Shown here: one piece after another, positions 40,992 through 47,052 of the stretch
Numbering within the stretch: position 1 is the first letter of the stretch
How the letters are laid out: each line of letters starts with the position of its first letter
Assembly: GCA_003480425.1 (NCBI GenBank)
Contig: QUJA01000008.1
Location: forward strand, 39,760-103,759
Length of the DNA stretch: 64,000 bases
From: Firmicutes bacterium AM31-12AC
GTDB lineage: Bacteria > Bacillota > Clostridia > Lachnospirales > Lachnospiraceae
Direction: 5' to 3'
The notes under the pieces: generated by a model
Seen by the model: only the letters and a program-made list of their open reading frames with translations
Told to the model about the DNA's origin: nothing
Databases searched by the model: none
Position numbers and translations under genes: made by a program

Positions 40992-41183
40992 TTAATTAAC
41001 CATTTTGATTTCTCCCGGTAATGTCACCCTCGTTCCCGGAAGTCGATTATTCTGTTTCTTAAACTGATATGAGAGGTTACTCTTAGCTTTCTTGGCAGTT
41101 GGAGCCATAGTTTCCCCACTCCATTTGGAAGCTACAACTATATCAAACAGTAGCACAGGCCCTTCGTACACGTACTTATGCAT
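40992..41183 (-). CDS. Conserved small phage protein, 63 aa
   Basis: Start at the ATG at 41183 after AAGGGAGG. MHKYVYEGPVLLFD, then KAKSNLSYQFKKQNNR and LPGEI, is a common short phage protein, often next to the gene now at 40397. Basic; function unknown. Confidence 0.75.
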   Translation of the reverse strand: MHKYVYEGPVLLFDIVVASKWSGETMAPTAKKAKSNLSYQFKKQNNRLPGTRVTLPGEIKMVN

Positions 41184-41198
41184 CGAATCACCTCCCTT

Positions 41199-41243
41199 CA
41201 AAAAAGAAAAAGGGAAGACCAAGTATTTCTACCCAATCCCCCT
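41199..41243 (-). terminator. Intrinsic terminator
   Basis: GGGGATTGGGTAGAA pairs with TACTTGGTCTTCCC and is followed by TTTTTCTTTTTT in the minus direction, after the 103-residue gene. Confidence 0.7.
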
Positions 41244-41253
41244 ATGAACTTAA

Positions 41254-41565
41254 CTATTTAGTTTCTTCGGTTTTAACATCTTCTGATGGAATTGTTTCAA
41301 CATCAACATCTTCGTCCTCGCATGGTACGTCAACAAATCCGATGTGAAATTTCTTTTTCGGTTTAGACTCCTTATCTTCCTTGTGAGCTTTGTATTTGTT
41401 ATGTACTGCTTTAGCCGCAGCTACACATCCTAATACTGCCACCGCTCCGATGGTAATTCCTAATCCGTGTCCAGATTTCTTATCATCTGAAGTGTCAAAC
41501 TGTCCCATTGATTCAAGTTCGGTTGTTTCCATTGTGTTTTCCATTTCCATTGTGTTTTCTTCCAT
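41254..41565 (-). CDS. Membrane protein with repeated acidic N-terminus, 103 aa
   Basis: The N-terminus repeats MEENTMEMENTMETT-like units, probably from slippage in a short DNA repeat. One glycine-containing helix (LGITIGAVAVLGCVAAA, about 35-51) is followed by a basic then acidic tail. ATG after AAAGGAGG, behind promoter copy 13. Unrecognised. Confidence 0.7.
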   Translation of the reverse strand: MEENTMEMENTMETTELESMGQFDTSDDKKSGHGLGITIGAVAVLGCVAAAKAVHNKYKAHKEDKESKPKKKFHIGFVDVPCEDEDVDVETIPSEDVKTEETK

Positions 41566-41605
41566 TTTTGTTTCCTCCTTTTATATCAACTTGTCATCAA
41601 GTTCT

Positions 41606-41632
41606 TCATAACATCCTATGTAATTTTCGCGA
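41606..41632 (-). promoter_or_regulatory. Recurrent promoter-like motif, copy 13
   Basis: TTCGCGA and TATGAA boxes at standard spacing, between the stop of the 259-residue gene and the 103-residue gene. Confidence 0.75.
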
Positions 41633-41633
41633 A

Positions 41634-42413
41634 TTAATAAAGTTCATCGAATCCGTATGTTGGACGAACCCTGAAATCCGCTACAATATATGCTTTACCG
41701 TCGATAACTACTGCTTCACTTAAATCTATTTCTATATCATTTTTATCAATACGCCATCCGATGTTATCGCTGACACCAGTATGCGGTATATGTAGCTCAT
41801 CATAATATTGTGATAAGGAAATGTACATCTCAGTCATCATAGCTTTATTAAGCCTATTAACCGCTGCATCTAATTCGTTCTTACTGGACTTGAACGGCTG
41901 GTTACTCATAGCATCAATAAACCACGTATCAGAGTCACCGTTTACGAGGATTTGTGTTTTCTTTTCGTCTGAAGTAACTTCTTTAACTTTATCTTCTGCA
42001 ATCTTCTGCTTAATTTCTTTTACTTTTTTCTCTGAAACTACTTCTTTTGTCTTGTCTCGCAGCTCTGAATATGCAGTCTCAGAAATTTTGTATGCTGAAT
42101 ATAAAGCAGCCTGTCTACGTGAGTGTACTGAATTAGCTTCTATTAAACATACAGCAGATGCTCCGGTTAGAAGTGCTACTGGGAGGTATTGTTTCCACGT
42201 TGCTTTCACTACCTCCACAGGTTTTAACTCCTCAACTTTTTGTGCTTTCTTTTCTTCTTCAATTAACTGCAATGCTTTAGGCGTAACCTTAATTCCTACG
42301 ACAACTGCCGTACACATACCCCCGATACCGAGACCTGTGAGAATTTCAGGACTACGTTTTTGTACTTCTTTGCATACCATTTTGAAATTACGCTTGATAC
42401 TTTCCTTACTCAT
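41634..42413 (-). CDS. DUF6353-like membrane protein, 259 aa (paralogue 2)
   Basis: Two helices (TGLGIGGMCTAVVVGIKVT near 21-39; ALLTGASAVCLIEAN near 75-90) and a C-terminal domain with NVG-type turn (NIGWRIDKND). It shares order and size with the 43148 gene. ATG after AAAGGAG. Multiple copies in one element suggest a surface or membrane role under selection; that is inference. Confidence 0.7.
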   Translation of the reverse strand: MSKESIKRNFKMVCKEVQKRSPEILTGLGIGGMCTAVVVGIKVTPKALQLIEEEKKAQKVEELKPVEVVKATWKQYLPVALLTGASAVCLIEANSVHSRRQAALYSAYKISETAYSELRDKTKEVVSEKKVKEIKQKIAEDKVKEVTSDEKKTQILVNGDSDTWFIDAMSNQPFKSSKNELDAAVNRLNKAMMTEMYISLSQYYDELHIPHTGVSDNIGWRIDKNDIEIDLSEAVVIDGKAYIVADFRVRPTYGFDELY

Positions 42414-42443
42414 TTCTAATATCTCCTTTAATGTTTTGCAAAC

Positions 42444-42477
42444 AAAAAGAGCCTAAGTCGATTTGACCTAAGCCCTC
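42444..42477 (-). terminator. Intrinsic terminator of the GAGCTTAGG family
   Basis: GAGGGCTTAGGTC pairs with GACTTAGGCTC across AAATC, then TTTTTG, in the minus direction. Confidence 0.75.
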
Positions 42478-42486
42478 ATATTAATA

Positions 42487-42648
42487 CTATTCTTCCGAAG
42501 AATCTTTTTGACGTTCTTCAAGAATATCAGCTGCTCTCTGTGCTACCTCTTCGTTCTGGTCTTTGGATAACAGCATACTTACTACAAAGCTCCCTGCTCC
42601 ACAAACCGCTGATGCCACCGTTAGCAGCGTTTTCTTGTCAATTTTCAT
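42487..42648 (-). CDS. Small membrane protein, 53 aa (paralogue of 44246-44389)
   Basis: MKIDKKTLLTVASAVCGAG, then FVVSMLLSKDQNE and QRAADI: one helix with a basic N-terminus and a helical tail. The 47-residue gene at 44246 has the same MKIDK...FVV.LL.K.QNE..A.RAADI order. ATG after AAGGAGG, 28 bases downstream of promoter copy 14. Confidence 0.7.
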   Translation of the reverse strand: MKIDKKTLLTVASAVCGAGSFVVSMLLSKDQNEEVAQRAADILEERQKDSSEE

Positions 42649-42675
42649 TATTAATACCTCCTTATAAATAATATT

Positions 42676-42702
42676 TCATAACAGACTTCGTTCCTTTCGC
42701 GA
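42676..42702 (-). promoter_or_regulatory. Recurrent promoter-like motif, copy 14
   Basis: TTCGCGA and TATGAA boxes at standard spacing, upstream of the 53-residue gene. Confidence 0.75.
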
Positions 42703-42718
42703 ATCTGGTACAAAAGAA

Positions 42719-42820
42719 AAAGAGAGTCTGTGTAGCTAGCTATTAAACTGCCAGTCCTATTTCATACCTCCCACCTGGATAGGTTCTACACACCCATAGC
42801 CATTAGTCATTTAATAGTTC
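42719..42820 (-). ncRNA. Candidate small structured RNA with its own promoter
   Basis: Promoter copy 15 would start a transcript near 42819, but no gene follows: the only start with a ribosome site (GGGAGGT ATG) reads MK and stops. The transcript begins with CTATTAAA (42810-42817) and 62 bases later has TTTAATAG (42740-42747), a perfect 8-bp closing stem, then a T-rich end near 42715. Closed shape and lone promoter suggest an RNA gene. Function unknown. Confidence 0.45.
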
Positions 42821-42826
42821 TTTCTC

Positions 42827-42853
42827 TCATAATAGCACTTGTAATTTTCGCGA
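42827..42853 (-). promoter_or_regulatory. Recurrent promoter-like motif, copy 15
   Basis: TTCGCGA and TATGAG boxes at standard spacing. Unlike most copies it is not followed by a protein gene but by the candidate RNA at 42719-42820. Confidence 0.7.
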
Positions 42854-42858
42854 AAACG

Positions 42859-42894
42859 GAAAAGAAGAGCCTAAGTTATTTGATCTAAGCTCTC
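42859..42894 (-). terminator. Intrinsic terminator of the GAGCTTAGG family
   Basis: GAGAGCTTAGATC pairs with AACTTAGGCTC and is followed by TTCTTTTCC in the minus direction; promoter copy 15 follows at once. Confidence 0.75.
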
Positions 42895-42904
42895 ACCTAC
42901 AGAT

Positions 42905-43093
42905 TTACTGTTCTTCATCTTTCTTGCTAAATTTTTCTTTTACATTATCTCTGAAGAACCATAATAATTCACCACCGATTATTGAACTTAGTAGTAGTAG
43001 AAGAAAACCTTTCCAATGTTTCTTCATCCACTTTCCATATTCTTTTTGCAATTCGTACAGTTCCTTCCAAAATGTTTTAAAAGATTTAATCAT
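42905..43093 (-). CDS. Small membrane protein, 62 aa
   Basis: Start at the ATG at 43093 (GGGAGG 7 bases upstream). Basic amphipathic N-terminus (FWKELYELQKEYGKWMKKHW), one helix (GFLLLLLSSIIGGELLWF) and a charged tail. Unrecognised. Confidence 0.7.
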   Translation of the reverse strand: MIKSFKTFWKELYELQKEYGKWMKKHWKGFLLLLLSSIIGGELLWFFRDNVKEKFSKKDEEQ

Positions 43094-43127
43094 ATCAATT
43101 CCTCCCACAAATAACATTTAATCAGTT

Positions 43128-43154
43128 TCATAATAGCACTTGTGATTTTAACAC
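43128..43154 (-). promoter_or_regulatory. Recurrent promoter-like motif, copy 16 (degenerate)
   Basis: The TATGAA box and spacer (AAGTGCTAT) match copy 15 closely, but the upstream box reads TGTTA instead of CGCGA, where it overlaps the stop of the 259-residue gene. Confidence 0.5.
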
Positions 43155-43927
43155 TCTTCAGTTAACGCTTCTTTTGTAGGCAGGTATGCTGTCTCTATAA
43201 TGTAACATTCAAGACCGTCATCCATGGTAACTTTTCTATGGTTGAAATCAATCCATAAAGTATCATCGTAGTACATATTCCACCCAACCTCGTCACCCTC
43301 TGGTGTTGGGTCCAACCCAAGATATGTATAGAAATCATTAAGACATACAGCACCGCCTTCTGTCACAAATATACGGTTAAGGTGATACTCAGCCTGTAGC
43401 ACTTGCTCTAATGGTGCGTTAAAATACCTACGTCCATAGGCATCATAAAACAATCTAGGCTCTCCGTAATCGTCTTCTAGGTATTGGCTATAGTGACCGA
43501 ACCCACTAATAACATATGGGTACACTTCGTGGGCATCTTCTACGGCAATAGCATCGACTACTTTCTGATGAGCCTCTACACCGTATAGCTCGATAACTTT
43601 CTGTCGATACTGTTTATAACTCTGTTCAATAAATGCGTACCCACTAGCTAACGATGCTTGCTGTTTCTGTGATAATATGTTTGCCCCAAAGATACATACG
43701 ATAGTAGCTGCTCCACAAGCCATCGATGGTATATATGCTGGGGCTGCAATTTTAACAACTTCCCATTTTGAAAGTTTCTCACCTTTATTGTTTTCTGCCT
43801 CTTCAATTAAATTCAAAGCTTTCGGTGTTTCACGTACAGCCATTACAGAAGTCACAATAACACCGGCACCACCTAAACATGTAAGGATAATCGATGCTGT
43901 ATTTTTATTAAACTTTGTTCTCCTCAT
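43148..43927 (-). CDS. DUF6353-like membrane protein, 259 aa (paralogue 3)
   Basis: Helix 1 (IILTCLGGAGVIVTSVMAV near 13-31) and helix 2 (MACGAATIVCIFGANIL near 69-85) flank a charged loop; the C-terminal domain ends in a run of beta strands (VGWNMYYDDTLWIDFN). Same architecture as the 41634 and 39137 proteins. AAAGGAG precedes the ATG. Function unknown. Confidence 0.7.
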   Translation of the reverse strand: MRRTKFNKNTASIILTCLGGAGVIVTSVMAVRETPKALNLIEEAENNKGEKLSKWEVVKIAAPAYIPSMACGAATIVCIFGANILSQKQQASLASGYAFIEQSYKQYRQKVIELYGVEAHQKVVDAIAVEDAHEVYPYVISGFGHYSQYLEDDYGEPRLFYDAYGRRYFNAPLEQVLQAEYHLNRIFVTEGGAVCLNDFYTYLGLDPTPEGDEVGWNMYYDDTLWIDFNHRKVTMDDGLECYIIETAYLPTKEALTEEC

Positions 43928-43945
43928 ATAAATACTCTCCTTTAT

Positions 43946-44164
43946 TTACTCTATTATTTGATCAATCTTATATAAAACACCCTCACTGATATCACCCTCT
44001 ACGTTAATGTTGAAGGCAATACGCTTGTTGACAGTTTCAATGCTAAGTTCCTTAATACGTATATTGGGTTTGTAGCTGGTTGCTTTCAATATAGCGTTTG
44101 ATATCAGCTTACTCACAATACCTCGCATTATTCTGCTATGTAGCTTAATTTTCATCTCATCCAT
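43946..44164 (-). CDS. Hypothetical protein, 72 aa
   Basis: Basic, amphipathic N-terminus (MKIKLHSRIMRGIVSKLI) and a beta-rich C-terminal half (IAFNINVEGDISEG). Soluble or membrane-peripheral. ATG after GAGGTG. Unrecognised. Confidence 0.65.
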   Translation of the reverse strand: MDEMKIKLHSRIMRGIVSKLISNAILKATSYKPNIRIKELSIETVNKRIAFNINVEGDISEGVLYKIDQIIE

Positions 44165-44180
44165 ATCACACCTCTACTAG

Positions 44181-44219
44181 TAAAAAGAAGAGCCTAAGTT
44201 AATTAAGACCTAAGCTCTT
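44181..44219 (-). terminator. Intrinsic terminator of the GAGCTTAGG family
   Basis: AAGAGCTTAGGTCTT pairs with AACTTAGGCTCTT and is followed by CTTTTT in the minus direction, after the 47-residue gene. Confidence 0.8.
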
Positions 44220-44245
44220 ATTCGTCAAAAGTTATTTTTTTACTA

Positions 44246-44389
44246 CTAATGTCTTCGCTTAACTATGTCAGCAGCTCTTTTAGCTATCATTTCGTTTTGC
44301 TCTTTATTTAGTAGTATATTTACTACAAAACTTGCTGTTCCAAACACGGCTGATAGTCCTTTGAGCGCTATAGATTTGTCAATTTTCAT
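44246..44389 (-). CDS. Small membrane protein, 47 aa (paralogue of 42487-42648)
   Basis: Same MKIDK start, single helix (LSAVFGTASFVVNILL) and QNE..A.RAADI tail as the 53-residue paralogue. ATG after AAGGAGG behind promoter copy 17. Below the usual ORF-length cut but well supported by the paralogue. Confidence 0.7.
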   Translation of the reverse strand: MKIDKSIALKGLSAVFGTASFVVNILLNKEQNEMIAKRAADIVKRRH

Positions 44390-44416
44390 ACTGTAGTACC
44401 TCCTTAAACTTATTTA

Positions 44417-44443
44417 TCATAACAGTCCTTGTAAATATCGCGA
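44417..44443 (-). promoter_or_regulatory. Recurrent promoter-like motif, copy 17
   Basis: CTCGCGA and TATGAT boxes at standard spacing, ending at the stop of the 119-residue gene. Confidence 0.75.
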
Positions 44444-44444
44444 G

Positions 44445-44804
44445 TTATATAATACGTCTATCGAAACTTGTTTCCCAGCGTTCTCGTTGTATAGGTTTCA
44501 TTTTTAATGCCCACATTATCTGTCTGATTGATACTGTAGGGTATAGTCCGTTTACAGGAGGTCCACCTCGTTCGTTAAAGAACCCTCTAAACTTTTCGTG
44601 TAGATATAATTCGTCAATAATCCATGAATCAATTTCACCCCACCATGTATTTTTAGTAATGGAATTGTATCGTTGTTGAATAACAGCCAGTCCATCAGTC
44701 CCTATCTTATATAATGTACACCGATTATACACTGGGTGATTACACTCGTATGCTTCACCATATATAGCTCTATATAGGTCTGGCTTCTCGTAATGGTATC
44801 TCAT
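44445..44804 (-). CDS. Conserved phage protein, 119 aa
   Basis: MRYHYEKPDLYRAIYGEAY, then CTLYKIGTDGLAVIQQRY, LYPTVSIRQIMWALKMKP and RWETSFDRR: a strongly conserved protein in Firmicute phages, function unknown. ATG with a weak site (AGGAG not obvious) but the family match supports the start. Confidence 0.8.
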   Translation of the reverse strand: MRYHYEKPDLYRAIYGEAYECNHPVYNRCTLYKIGTDGLAVIQQRYNSITKNTWWGEIDSWIIDELYLHEKFRGFFNERGGPPVNGLYPTVSIRQIMWALKMKPIQRERWETSFDRRII

Positions 44805-44816
44805 TGTAACTCCTGT

Positions 44817-44853
44817 GAAAAAGAAGAGTCCTAGATTTATCTAAGACCCTCCT
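44817..44853 (-). terminator. Intrinsic terminator
   Basis: GGAGGGTCTTAGAT pairs with ATCTAGGACTCTT and is followed by CTTTTTC in the minus direction, after the 137-residue gene. Confidence 0.75.
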
Positions 44854-44876
44854 ATTTTGATTTTTTAAACCACTAA

Positions 44877-45290
44877 TTACTTCTTCCTTTTTGGGAGAAT
44901 GTCGGTAATCGCAGCACGTGTCCAAACGTTCTTGAAAACACCTTCTTCTTCATACTTTGCGGCAGCTTTTACGCCCCATACTGGAATCAGGATACCACAC
45001 GCTACTATCTGAAGTCCTGTCAACACGTTCTTAATAACTGCATCGCGTTTGTCATGTTGTAACTGTTGTTCTTTCAAATTATGTTCAGCTTCTTTTAAAG
45101 CGTTTTCCGCTTCTTTGCTGTCATACTTCTCTTGAATCTCAGCATCCAATCTATCCATAGCGTTGTACTTATCAAGAAGTTTTGCTAAAGCATCAGTAGC
45201 TTTTACATGTTCATCTGACCCAATCTTAAGGTGACTAATCGCCTCAATTGTATTCCCAATTTCTTCTTCTAATATCGTTTTCGTACTCAT
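44877..45290 (-). CDS. Coiled-coil membrane protein, 137 aa
   Basis: Start at the ATG at 45290 after AAGGAG. About 80 residues of helical heptads (ALKEAEHNLKEQQLQHDKR) precede one hydrophobic helix (VLTGLQIVACGILIPVWGV, about 90-108) and a basic tail. Resembles small tail-anchored phage proteins. Unrecognised. Confidence 0.7.
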   Translation of the reverse strand: MSTKTILEEEIGNTIEAISHLKIGSDEHVKATDALAKLLDKYNAMDRLDAEIQEKYDSKEAENALKEAEHNLKEQQLQHDKRDAVIKNVLTGLQIVACGILIPVWGVKAAAKYEEEGVFKNVWTRAAITDILPKRKK

Positions 45291-45326
45291 ACTGTACTCC
45301 TTTTCTTGAATCATAATTTTATAGTT

Positions 45327-45353
45327 TCATAAAAGCAGACGTTATTCTCGCGT
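45327..45353 (-). promoter_or_regulatory. Recurrent promoter-like motif, copy 18
   Basis: CGCGA and TATGAA boxes at standard spacing, overlapping the last codons of the 66-residue gene. Confidence 0.7.
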
Positions 45354-45542
45354 AAGAATAATTTCATGTAACGACTCTAAATCTTGGTCAGTTGGAATAC
45401 GCACATTTACTTTAGCTAAATCAGGTTGCTCTTCCATAATTACTACTTTGAAATATCCATGTCCAGTCTTATGTTTTCTAATAGTTAATCCAATACTTAT
45501 CCCAAGTACGAAACTAACTATCGCCATTAATGCACAAATCAT
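45342..45542 (-). CDS. Small membrane protein, 66 aa
   Basis: An N-terminal helix (ICALMAIVSFVLGISIGLTI) and a soluble, basic then acidic tail. GGAGG about 6 bases before the ATG. The 3' end contains promoter copy 18. It lies just downstream of the tRNA-like RNA terminator. Unrecognised. Confidence 0.65.
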   Translation of the reverse strand: MICALMAIVSFVLGISIGLTIRKHKTGHGYFKVVIMEEQPDLAKVNVRIPTDQDLESLHEIILTRE

Positions 45543-45559
45543 CTAGTTGCACCTCCTTT

Positions 45560-45570
45560 CAAAAAAGAAA
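45560..45570 (-). terminator. T run ending the tRNA-like RNA
   Basis: TTTCTTTTTT directly follows the closing stem of the tRNA-like RNA, so that the RNA's own end stem can serve as the terminator hairpin. Confidence 0.5.
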
Positions 45571-45638
45571 AATAATAGAGTGCGGAGTCGAACCGCCGTG
45601 ATATCCTATAAAACATCACCACACCGGTGTCTATTATT
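45571..45638 (-). tRNA. tRNA-like RNA (degenerate or unusual tRNA; type uncertain)
   Basis: The 68-base RNA has a closing stem AATAATAGA/TCTATTATT, a canonical T arm (GCGG TTCGACT CCGC) and a central arm GATGT/ATATC with loop TTTATAGG, which reads anticodon TAT if one G is removed. The D arm is very short and the central loop is one base too long, so it is not a standard tRNA. A promoter motif (copy 19) lies 17 bases upstream and TTTCTTTTTT follows, so it is transcribed alone. No protein start is present. Confidence 0.45.
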
Positions 45639-45654
45639 CTAACAATATTGTTTC

Positions 45655-45681
45655 TCATAATATGCCGTGTAATTTTCGCGA
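45655..45681 (-). promoter_or_regulatory. Recurrent promoter-like motif, copy 19
   Basis: TCGCGA and TATGAG boxes at standard spacing, driving the tRNA-like RNA rather than a protein gene. Confidence 0.7.
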
Positions 45682-45774
45682 GATGTTTTACCGAAATCTC
45701 ACCCGGGATTTTTTCACATTCGAAATATAACATTGTTTCTTGTCACCTCGATACGAAACTACTAATCTAGGTTA

Positions 45775-45810
45775 TAAAAAAGAGCCTAAGTCAATTAAGA
45801 CCTAAGCTCT
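45775..45810 (-). terminator. Intrinsic terminator of the GAGCTTAGG family
   Basis: AGAGCTTAGGTCTT pairs with GACTTAGGCTCT and is followed by TTTTTAT in the minus direction. Confidence 0.8.
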
Positions 45811-45816
45811 ATGAAC

Positions 45817-46177
45817 CTATTTCAAAACTTTCATCTCTGAAAGAATATCTGAAAGTCGTTCGCCGTCTTTTTTACGTTGATCTATTTCGAGCCATTCCTT
45901 ATTAGTTAACTCCCTACGTAATCTCCAGTAATGCCCAAGTGAACGATCATAACAATACAAGTCTTTCAAATTCTCCTGTTTGCGTAAGTTGATGCGTTTA
46001 CCTACAACTTTAAATACAGTCGTGGCTGCAACCGACAACAACTGGCGCAAGAACAATAATTATTTCCTTGTTTCTAATAAACCATTCCTTTCCATTTTGA
46101 AGTTTCGTGTTGAGCTTATCTTTGATTTCTCTTTTCCTAGACTCACGTTTAAAGTCTTTAATCTCTACTACCTCCAT
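45817..46177 (-). pseudogene. Membrane protein of about 119 aa, split by a +1 frameshift
   Basis: The ATG at 46177 (AAAGGAG upstream) opens a basic N-terminus and a helix (EIIIVLAPVVVG), then runs to a stop a few codons on. The adjoining frame continues AATTVFKVVGKRIN, then DLYCYDRSLGHYWRLRREL and ILSEMKVLK. Removing one T at 46030 (GGTTGCA) gives a single smooth protein. Either a mutation, a sequence error or programmed +1 shifting. The C-terminal block looks conserved. Confidence 0.65.
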
Positions 46178-46202
46178 TTCGTATTCTCCTTTCTTTTTAG
46201 TT

Positions 46203-46229
46203 TCATAATAGGATACGTAATTGTGGCGA
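46203..46229 (-). promoter_or_regulatory. Recurrent promoter-like motif, copy 20
   Basis: CGCCA (one change) and TATGAA boxes at standard spacing, 26 bases upstream of the split membrane gene. Confidence 0.65.
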
Positions 46230-46246
46230 AAAAGAAGAAACTTAGG

Positions 46247-46404
46247 TTAAACATGAGCCTCCGCCTCTTCAACAAATTCATCGGTTTCTTCCTCGAGCTC
46301 TCGTTCTAAAGTGAAGTTCATTAAATGTGCTATTAAATTAGTTGAACCAGCCACTACAATATGTCCGACTATTACACCAACAGTCTCTTTGTTTTTTTCA
46401 TCAT
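46247..46404 (-). pseudogene. Small frame with damaged start
   Basis: The ribosome site and tandem ATGs at 46399-46404 open a frame that stops after 10 codons, while the neighbouring frame carries VGVIVGHIVVAGSTNLIAH and an acidic tail (ELEEETDEFVEEAEAHV). A frame shift just after the start would join them into a single-helix membrane protein of about 50 residues. Confidence 0.45.
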
Positions 46405-46442
46405 AATTTTTCTCTTCTTTATATACGAAATCGTCATTTGTT

Positions 46443-46469
46443 TCATAAATGTGTATGTGATTTTCACGA
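46443..46469 (-). promoter_or_regulatory. Recurrent promoter-like motif, copy 21
   Basis: CGTGA (one change) and TATGAA boxes at standard spacing, upstream of the frame at 46247-46404. Confidence 0.6.
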
Positions 46470-46490
46470 ATTCTAATCTAGGTAAACTAT

Positions 46491-46520
46491 TTGTAAAACA
46501 ATAATTATATATGATATACT
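46491..46520 (+). promoter_or_regulatory. Sigma-70-type promoter on the + strand
   Basis: TTGTAA, an 18-base spacer and TATACT lie 31 bases upstream of the 58-residue + strand gene. Unlike the element's repeated motif, this has an ordinary -35 box, so it could be read by host RNA polymerase from the start. Confidence 0.6.
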
Positions 46521-46550
46521 GATAAGACAAAGCATAAGGAGGTACTAATT

Positions 46551-46727
46551 ATGACAAAATCAGAAGCTTCATTATTTATCGAAACGTTCGAGGATATAGG
46601 TGACATATGGACTGTAGAACAGGTGATGGACACATATGGTGACGTATCTTTGGATGATGCTATTGCTGATCGTAAAGCGTCATTAAGACATTTAGTTGAT
46701 ATAGCAGAGACCGTACTGAAACGTTAA
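46551..46727 (+). CDS. Hypothetical acidic protein, 58 aa
   Basis: A + strand gene with AAGGAGG 8 bases before the ATG and a sigma-70-like promoter. Acidic and helical (SLFIETFEDIGDIWTVEQV, then HLVDIAETVLKR). One of few rightward genes and the leftmost of them; may be an early or lysogenic gene. Family not recognised. Confidence 0.7.
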   Translation: MTKSEASLFIETFEDIGDIWTVEQVMDTYGDVSLDDAIADRKASLRHLVDIAETVLKR

Positions 46728-46764
46728 AAAGAAAAGTCTGAGAATAAATCCCAGACTCCTTTTG
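46726..46764. terminator. Bidirectional terminator between convergent genes
   Basis: AGTCTG...CAGACT hairpin has CCTTTT after it on the + strand and TTTTCTTTTT after it on the minus strand; it separates the convergent 46551 (+) and 46784 (-) genes. Confidence 0.7.
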
Positions 46765-46783
46765 AAAAAACCTTGAAATGTGA

Positions 46784-46981
46784 TTATTTTAATGCATTAA
46801 TAAGTAACATCTCGAAGAATGCTCTATCTTTAATCATACTTATAAGCTTTGATTCTTCTGCTTTAGTAATGTTCATAGATTTGATATTCTCAATCTGTTC
46901 ATTATCCACTGTAGCTACAAGCTTCTTAAGTTCGTTTGTAGATGCACTCTTTACAGATGTTAAAATTGTGCTGTAATCCAT
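46784..46981 (-). CDS. Hypothetical helical protein, 65 aa
   Basis: Start at the ATG at 46981, 9 bases after GGAG. Repeated helix-like segments (LTSVKSASTNELKKLVATV, then ENIKSMNITKAEESKL) suggest a small helical bundle. Behind promoter copy 22. Unrecognised. Confidence 0.65.
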   Translation of the reverse strand: MDYSTILTSVKSASTNELKKLVATVDNEQIENIKSMNITKAEESKLISMIKDRAFFEMLLINALK

Positions 46982-47006
46982 TATACTCATCTCCTTTCCA
47001 TTTTTT

Positions 47007-47033
47007 CTATAAGAGGATATGTTTTAATTGCGA
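47007..47033 (-). promoter_or_regulatory. Recurrent promoter-like motif, copy 22
   Basis: CGCAA (one change) and TATAGA boxes at standard spacing. This is the rightmost copy; none lies in the chromosomal part. Confidence 0.6.
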
Positions 47034-47052
47034 ATTACGGAGGTAATTAATT

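Noticed and set aside
45539..45733. A 64-codon minus-strand frame over the tRNA-like region
   Set aside because: It spans promoter copy 19 and the whole RNA fold and has no ribosome site or protein-like pattern.
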